Assembly: GCA_023391875.1 (NCBI GenBank)
Contig: JAEWAB010000004.1
Span: 682,001-746,000, forward strand
Length of the DNA stretch: 64,000 bases
Reading direction: 5' to 3'
Source: Bacillota bacterium
GTDB taxonomy: Bacteria > Bacillota > Clostridia > Oscillospirales > Ruminococcaceae
Shown here: positions 59,645 through 64,000 of the stretch, in pieces
How positions within the stretch are numbered: position 1 is the stretch's first letter
Layout of the letters: every line of letters starts with the position of its first letter
Notes under the pieces: generated by a model
Seen by the model: only the letters and a program-made list of their open reading frames with translations
What the model was told of the DNA's origin: nothing
The model's database searches: none
Made by a program: the position numbers and the translations under genes

Positions 59645-61332
59645 TCAAGAACCTCCTCATCAATCGAAATAAGCACCTGTGTCCCCGCGCCGGGCGTGCT
59701 TTTTATCTCAAACCGGCTTCGCGCGCCATAGATAATGGCAATACGTTTCATGGTAGCGCCAAGCCCGACGCTTTCACCGGCCATCACCTCTTCCAGCTTT
59801 TCGGGCTCCATGCCAATTCCGTTGTCGCGCACCTCGATATACAAGGTGCCCTGCACCAGCCGGGTTTCAATGGCGATCACCCCATCGGGTACGGCCCCGC
59901 GGATGCCGTGATAGATCGCGTTTTCAACTAAGGGCTGCAGTATCATCTTCGGTATGGAGTATTTCAAGGTTTCGGGCTGGATGCTGTAGGTTACCTCGAA
60001 CAGGTCGCTGTAGCGCATCTGCTGGATGTACACATAAGAGCGGATAGACTCCAGCTCCTGCTCAAGCAAAACCATTTCCTTGCCGTTGTTTAGGCTGATA
60101 CGGTAGAAATCCCCCAGCGCCTTGATGGTTTCGGTTACCTCTTTGGTTCGGCCCATCACCGCCAGCGAATTGATGGAATCGAGCGTATTATATAAGAAGT
60201 GCGGCTTGATCTGCGCCATGGTAATTTCAAGCTCCGCGCTGCGCAGGGCCTTTTGCTCCTCTATAATGGTGTTGAGCAGCACCTGAATCTTATCGATCAT
60301 CACGTTGTAAACATCCTGCAGCGTACCGAATTCATCCTTGGCGGTCACCTGTTCCACGTGTTCAAAATGCCCGTTGTATACTCCTTTCATTGAGACGATC
60401 AGCTTTTCAATCGGGCGCGGTATGTAGTTGGATATCCAGATGGAGCCGAAGATGATCATGATGCCGTTGATGGCGATGGTGGCTGCCACCATAATGGTAA
60501 AGATGCTCGTGGGTATCGACAGGTCGTGTATCGGGATGCAGCGCACAAAGTACATGTTTAACCCCTTGTTCTTCACCCCTACCACCACAACGCCGCCCTC
60601 CTTGGTGCGCTTGATGGTCGAGAATACGTCGTCCTTCTGTGCCAGCTCCCGTATCTGTTCGTCGCTGATGGCGTTCTCCTTGTTGTTTTTCACGACACAG
60701 GGAACACCGTTAAGGTCAATCATCTTAAACGGTTCGTTCCCGCTGTTAAACAGCTTGTCAAACTCCATATACAGGCAAAGTACACCGATGGGTTCGAGTG
60801 TTTTTAAGCTGCGCACCAGCCTGAAAAAGGTGAGGTAGCGTATGCCATCGCCCTGCGAGCCGTCCGCGTTCTCCACCACGAGATATCCGCCGTTGCGGTC
60901 CACCAGAGTAGGGTAAAAGGGGGAGTTTTTAATATCTTTATAGGTAATATCCTTCAGTACCCGTTTTTCGGAGAAATAAAGCCGCCCGTCGTTTCGGAAC
61001 AGGTACGCGGCCGAGATATTGGCGTTAAAGCTGATATAGGATTTCAGGTAGCTGGTTGCGCTGCTGTCGTACTCCCACTGGTTCTCACTGAGCGCGTCCT
61101 GCACCAGCTGGCTCGCGATGATAATCTTGGAGGTTTCCGTCACATCCTGAAGGATAACATCATAGGCGCGGTTATCTGATTTAATCGTCTCCACCGCGAT
61201 GTCCTGCACGATGTTATCCACCACGTAGTTATTGAGGAGAAAAAACACCCCCAAGCTGATGGAGATGCTGATGGCGATTAAAATAGCATAGCACACCATG
61301 ATTTTATAACGCAGGGTCAACTTGTTGAGCAT
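59641..61332 (-). CDS. Sensor histidine kinase (YesM family)
   Basis: A 563-residue membrane kinase. Two helices (about 10-32 and 275-300) frame an extracellular dCache-like sensor domain, followed by a HAMP domain, the His_kinase motif IKPHFLYNTLDSINSLA with the phosphorylated histidine, and the ATPase domain with NAIYHGIRG and DNGIGM. The start at 61332 has GGAGG before it; the longer frame does not improve it. Together with YesN and the ABC genes it forms a sugar-sensing and uptake unit. Confidence 0.93.
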   Translation of the reverse strand: MLNKLTLRYKIMVCYAILIAISISISLGVFFLLNNYVVDNIVQDIAVETIKSDNRAYDVILQDVTETSKIIIASQLVQDALSENQWEYDSSATSYLKSYISFNANISAAYLFRNDGRLYFSEKRVLKDITYKDIKNSPFYPTLVDRNGGYLVVENADGSQGDGIRYLTFFRLVRSLKTLEPIGVLCLYMEFDKLFNSGNEPFKMIDLNGVPCVVKNNKENAISDEQIRELAQKDDVFSTIKRTKEGGVVVVGVKNKGLNMYFVRCIPIHDLSIPTSIFTIMVAATIAINGIMIIFGSIWISNYIPRPIEKLIVSMKGVYNGHFEHVEQVTAKDEFGTLQDVYNVMIDKIQVLLNTIIEEQKALRSAELEITMAQIKPHFLYNTLDSINSLAVMGRTKEVTETIKALGDFYRISLNNGKEMVLLEQELESIRSYVYIQQMRYSDLFEVTYSIQPETLKYSIPKMILQPLVENAIYHGIRGAVPDGVIAIETRLVQGTLYIEVRDNGIGMEPEKLEEVMAGESVGLGATMKRIAIIYGARSRFEIKSTPGAGTQVLISIDEEVLE

Positions 61333-61636
61333 AGCTACGCCTCCATGTATCCTCAAAGTAATGTCAAAGATGTCGGTTTACCGGCTCGTTTAGGGCTTGT
61401 CTGTAAAATCCGTTAGGATATATTTCGGTCATTCACTTTACAAGAAACAGAAACCTTTCGGCGGTTATACAGTCATTGCAGCGCAATGTTCATTGCGGTG
61501 TGCTTAATTCATAAAGCTTACTATAAGAACAATACCACATTTCAACAGGAAATGTGAAGTGCTTTTATAGCGAAATAAACAAAAAATATTCTGGTAACAT
61601 GCAATTTTCCAAAAAAATTCTTATAAAAAAAGAAAA
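61333..61636. other. 304-bp gap upstream of the two-component operon
   Basis: It contains the palindrome CATTGC-AGC-GCAATG (61474-61488), which may be a regulatory site, and from 61391 a stretch AGGGCTTGTCTGTAAAATCC that resembles the end of the 196-bp element at 19877-20072. The promoter of the kinase gene was not identified. No gene was seen. Confidence 0.4.
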
Positions 61637-61667
61637 AATACCACCTAAGCTCGGCCTAGGCGGTATT
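61637..61667 (-). terminator. Terminator of the second nitroreductase gene
   Basis: AATACCACCTA pairs with TAGGCGGTATT (one mismatch or wobble), with a T-rich run on the minus strand, 23 bases after the stop. Confidence 0.7.
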
Positions 61668-61689
61668 TTGAATAGAAATAATTGGGATG

Positions 61690-62208
61690 CTAGAAGCTTT
61701 CATCAAATACGGTTACGCTCAACGGTACGCGCAGCTGGTCGTGCCGCTCGGGGGATGCGGGCTCGCAGGCCGCGTAGCCGACAAGCAGGATGTTTACCGG
61801 CTCGATATTGTCGGGAATATTGAATTCCTGACGGATGACGGCGGGATTAAAGGCGCAAACCCATACACTGTCCAAGCCCTGCTCCGCCGCGCAGAGCATC
61901 ATATGGTCGGTGATGATGGACGCGTCAATGTCGGCCGAGTCCTTGCCGTCGTAGGCGCGCTTCCAGGATTTCTCGTGGTCGGCGCAGACGATAAGGGCAA
62001 GAGGGGCGTTAAAGCTTCTGTAGCCCTTGGCGAGCTTAGCAAGCCCTTCGGGGGATTGCACCACCAAAACCCTCTGGGGCTGGTTATTGCAGGCGGTGGG
62101 CGCAACCCGGCCCGCCTCTAAAATCAGCCTCAGCTTTTCAGGCTCCACAGGCTTTTTTTGATAATTTCTCGCGGAATAGCGTTTTTTTGCCAGCTCTAAA
62201 AAACTCAT
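61690..62208 (-). CDS. Nitroreductase family protein
   Basis: A 172-residue single-domain nitroreductase, using FMN and NAD(P)H. N-terminal KKRYSARNYQKKPV binds the FMN phosphate, RVAPTACNNQPQR and a late GLDSVWVCAFNPAVI are typical, and LLVGYAACEP ends the core. GGAGG stands 8 bases before the ATG. It is shorter than the tandem protein at 10292, so the two are different subfamilies. Substrate unknown. Confidence 0.9.
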   Translation of the reverse strand: MSFLELAKKRYSARNYQKKPVEPEKLRLILEAGRVAPTACNNQPQRVLVVQSPEGLAKLAKGYRSFNAPLALIVCADHEKSWKRAYDGKDSADIDASIITDHMMLCAAEQGLDSVWVCAFNPAVIRQEFNIPDNIEPVNILLVGYAACEPASPERHDQLRVPLSVTVFDESF

Positions 62209-62275
62209 TTGTCATACCTCCGTTTATATTAATTGTCAATAGCATGAACCGTTTATCGGTGATCTATTAGTCATA

Positions 62276-62377
62276 ATACTAATTCCAATAAGAAATATAA
62301 CGTAAAAATTCTTCACAAAAGGCATAAATTTAACCTTTTGCTCGAATTTTTTCTATATTTCTAATTGTAATAAGTAT
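62276..62377. repeat. MITE-like palindromic repeat, copy 4
   Basis: 102 bp with the family ends and core. Its right end lies inside the reading frame of the DinB-like gene: the last six codons and the TAG stop come from the repeat. Confidence 0.85.
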
Positions 62378-62909
62378 AAGACAAATCCTCATTTTCATTG
62401 TAGGCGTACCAGTCGGATTCCTGCGATCTTCTGCTTCGCAGGATGCCGTTTAGGTAGCCGATATTATACATGATGTGCCGTATCTGTGAAAGGATGATGT
62501 CGGTATAGGTATGGTCTTCCTGCCCCGGAACAATGGGTAGCGCCAGCCCCTCGTCGTTTAGATGATCAAATATCCGGGTCGTTTTAACGTGTATCCTGCG
62601 CAGATATTCTTTCATATCCTGCTGGGATATAATCAGCGCAGGGTCGATTTCCGTTTCAAATTCAGGCGGGATTCTGTCGTCAAACCGCATGCTCCTAAAC
62701 TCATCCTCGTTATAGACCTCGCGAAACCAATAGTCGACGAAATAGGCAACATGATACACCTGATACCAGAAGGGAACCCCGCTGAATACCTCCTGCCATA
62801 TCGCCTTGGGGCATACGTCCACCAGCGTTTGCAGCATGGCATAGCACGAATCAAATTGGTTTCTAGCCGCCTCCGTTACAATACGGGATGTCGTGAATTT
62901 CTGTTCCAT
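62361..62909 (-). CDS. DinB-like four-helix protein, 3' end formed by a repeat
   Basis: A 182-residue protein resembling the DinB/YfiT-like superfamily, four-helix bundles that use three histidines to bind metal in thiol- or transferase-type enzymes. Candidate ligands are in YQVYHVAYFVDYWF and SQIRHIMYNIGYLNGIL. GGAGG stands before the ATG and it lies 18 bases after the TetM-like gene. The last residues, SYTYYN, are read from MITE-like copy 4, so the original C-terminus was probably replaced by a few residues. Confidence 0.7.
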   Translation of the reverse strand: MEQKFTTSRIVTEAARNQFDSCYAMLQTLVDVCPKAIWQEVFSGVPFWYQVYHVAYFVDYWFREVYNEDEFRSMRFDDRIPPEFETEIDPALIISQQDMKEYLRRIHVKTTRIFDHLNDEGLALPIVPGQEDHTYTDIILSQIRHIMYNIGYLNGILRSRRSQESDWYAYNENEDLSYTYYN

Positions 62910-62927
62910 CGTTCCTCCATATAAAAG

Positions 62928-64000
62928 TCAGGGGTTTGTCTGAGACAAAGCATTCCTTTTATAAAGAATCCACCTCGCGCGGTCAAGCGGGTTTATCCCG
63001 CGCCTTTTGGCTACGGCGCCAAGCTCGACGGGGCATTGCTTGTAGCCGTAGAAACGGGTGCTTACCACCGCCCGGCCCGAGGTGAGTATCCCAAGCTTGA
63101 TGGGGTAATTAAGCGAGGTTGCCACGGGGATATGTGCTTCCACGGTAAAATTGCCCGAGCGTATCACGGGCGAATCGTATTCCGCCCGCATTAAAACCAA
63201 ATCGCCGATGATCTTGCCCAAGAATTCCTCCTGTGCGCTGATTTTAATGGTTATAATTGGTTCGAGCAGGGTGGTTCCGGCGTTGGTGAGGCCGTCCATC
63301 ACGGCAATGGGGGTAGCTAAGAAAAAGTCCATCGGGTGGGTATGTACGATGTGATGCTCGCCGCCTATCAGCGTCACCTTCAGGTCGGTCACCTGCCAGC
63401 CGTACAACCCCTGCTTTAAGGTCTCCTGCACAGAGGTTTCTATGTGGTGCTGGTACCTTAAAAAGATGTCGTTATTCGATACTGTCGACGCATATTCAAG
63501 GCCGGAGCCGGGTTTGCCCGGCTCAATCAGCAGCCGTACAATCGCCCAGCAGGGCTTTGGCATGGTATAGGCCTCAAACCCTTCGGCAGTGCCGATAGGA
63601 GTCTCTTTGTAGATTACCGACGGCGCGGAAAATCCTGCCTCTAAATTATACCGCTCTTTTAAAAGGGCTGCAATAATCTCCAGCTGAATAGTGCCGGTGA
63701 TCTTGATTTGAATCTCCTGCTCCACGCGGATATACTCCATGTCGAGCAGCGGGTCTTCGTCGCTGAGCTCCCGCAGCGCGGTGAGCAAGGCGGCAAGCTC
63801 GGTGCCTGCTTGCGGCAGCACCTTCACCTTCAAAAGAGGCACCGCCAGCTTGTAGCTGCTCCGGCTACCCGCCGTACCGATGACGTCGCCGATCTGGATG
63901 GAGGAAAGTCCGCATACCGCCGCGATATCCCCGGCGTTCACCTCGCCGATATCGGTGTATTTACCCCCAAACACCCGCCGTATCTGCGTAATCTTCTGGG
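62928..64000 (-). CDS. TetM/EF-G-like ribosome-associated GTPase, C-terminal part (5' end outside window)
   Basis: About 357 residues of the C-terminal domains of an EF-G-like translation factor. It runs open to the edge of the window, so the GTPase domain is missing here. The end GYKQCPVELGAVAKRRGINPLDRARWIL and a central EYASTVSNNDIFLRYQHHIE fit the tetracycline-resistance ribosomal-protection group (TetM, TetW, TetB(P)) better than canonical EF-G. Many clostridial chromosomes carry such paralogues that do not confer resistance. The next gene is the DinB-like protein. Confidence 0.75.
   Translation of the reverse strand, partial: QKITQIRRVFGGKYTDIGEVNAGDIAAVCGLSSIQIGDVIGTAGSRSSYKLAVPLLKVKVLPQAGTELAALLTALRELSDEDPLLDMEYIRVEQEIQIKITGTIQLEIIAALLKERYNLEAGFSAPSVIYKETPIGTAEGFEAYTMPKPCWAIVRLLIEPGKPGSGLEYASTVSNNDIFLRYQHHIETSVQETLKQGLYGWQVTDLKVTLIGGEHHIVHTHPMDFFLATPIAVMDGLTNAGTTLLEPIITIKISAQEEFLGKIIGDLVLMRAEYDSPVIRSGNFTVEAHIPVATSLNYPIKLGILTSGRAVVSTRFYGYKQCPVELGAVAKRRGINPLDRARWILYKRNALSQTNP

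Noticed and set aside
1..64000. tRNA, rRNA, CRISPR arrays, riboswitches and transposase genes
   Set aside because: I looked for T-loop motifs, regularly spaced repeats, known riboswitch-like conserved loops and IS-type genes and found none convincing. Weak structured RNAs could still be missed without a covariance search.

Overview
The window looks like chromosome of an anaerobic, spore-forming member of the Clostridia, probably an Oscillospiraceae/Ruminococcaceae-type organism. The evidence is spo0A next to a SpoIVB-type protease, spoVG, a ctsR-mcsA-mcsB-clpC operon, a fused IspH-ribosomal protein S1 gene, many AGGAGG-type ribosome binding sites and moderately high GC. No rRNA, tRNA, CRISPR array, phage or transposase gene was seen. 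The species cannot be named from the sequence alone.

Layout. 1-11000: the end of rqcH, a small flavin-reductase operon next to a WYL-domain regulator, a sensor-less chemotaxis receptor, a DEAD-box helicase, murC, spoVG, cca and a nitroreductase. 11300-22100: an RpiR regulator, a HI0933-type flavoprotein, cmk, plsC, ispH-S1, a Ca2+-type P-ATPase, a SLOG-fold protein and spoIVB. 22400-28600: spo0A, a tiny Cys/Gly-rich protein and the CtsR-controlled protein quality operon. 28650-33000: a CsoR-controlled metal ATPase, then a cysteine desulfurase with a TtcA-like tRNA thiolation enzyme. 33100-44800: a minus-strand carbohydrate locus with an ABC importer, GH88-type hydrolase, FGGY kinase, SMP-30 lactonase-like protein, two dehydrogenases, a DeoC-type aldolase, a discoidin-like protein and a GntR regulator. 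45200-54600: a cysteine-free HMA-fold protein and two heterodimeric ABC exporters, each tied to a MarR regulator. 54700-61350: a second sugar ABC importer with its YesM/YesN two-component system. 61690-64000: a nitroreductase, a DinB-like protein and the end of a TetM/EF-G-like GTPase.

How the parts work together. Several regulators have plausible operators next to their targets: CtsR heptads before ctsR, a CsoR box before csoR, a shared inverted repeat for the WYL regulator, a shared 11-12 base motif in front of two transcription units of the large sugar locus, and palindromes at both MarR promoters. The large sugar locus could import a glycoside, remove an unsaturated uronyl group, oxidise or phosphorylate the product, cleave it with the DeoC-type aldolase and reduce the aldehyde with the iron-dependent alcohol dehydrogenase. 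That order is inference.

The most unusual non-coding signals are a family of about 100-bp palindromic, MITE-like repeats (four copies), a related 67-bp element fused to the ctsR stop codon, a separate 196-bp palindromic element, and an internal Shine-Dalgarno plus in-frame ATG exactly at the IspH/S1 junction.
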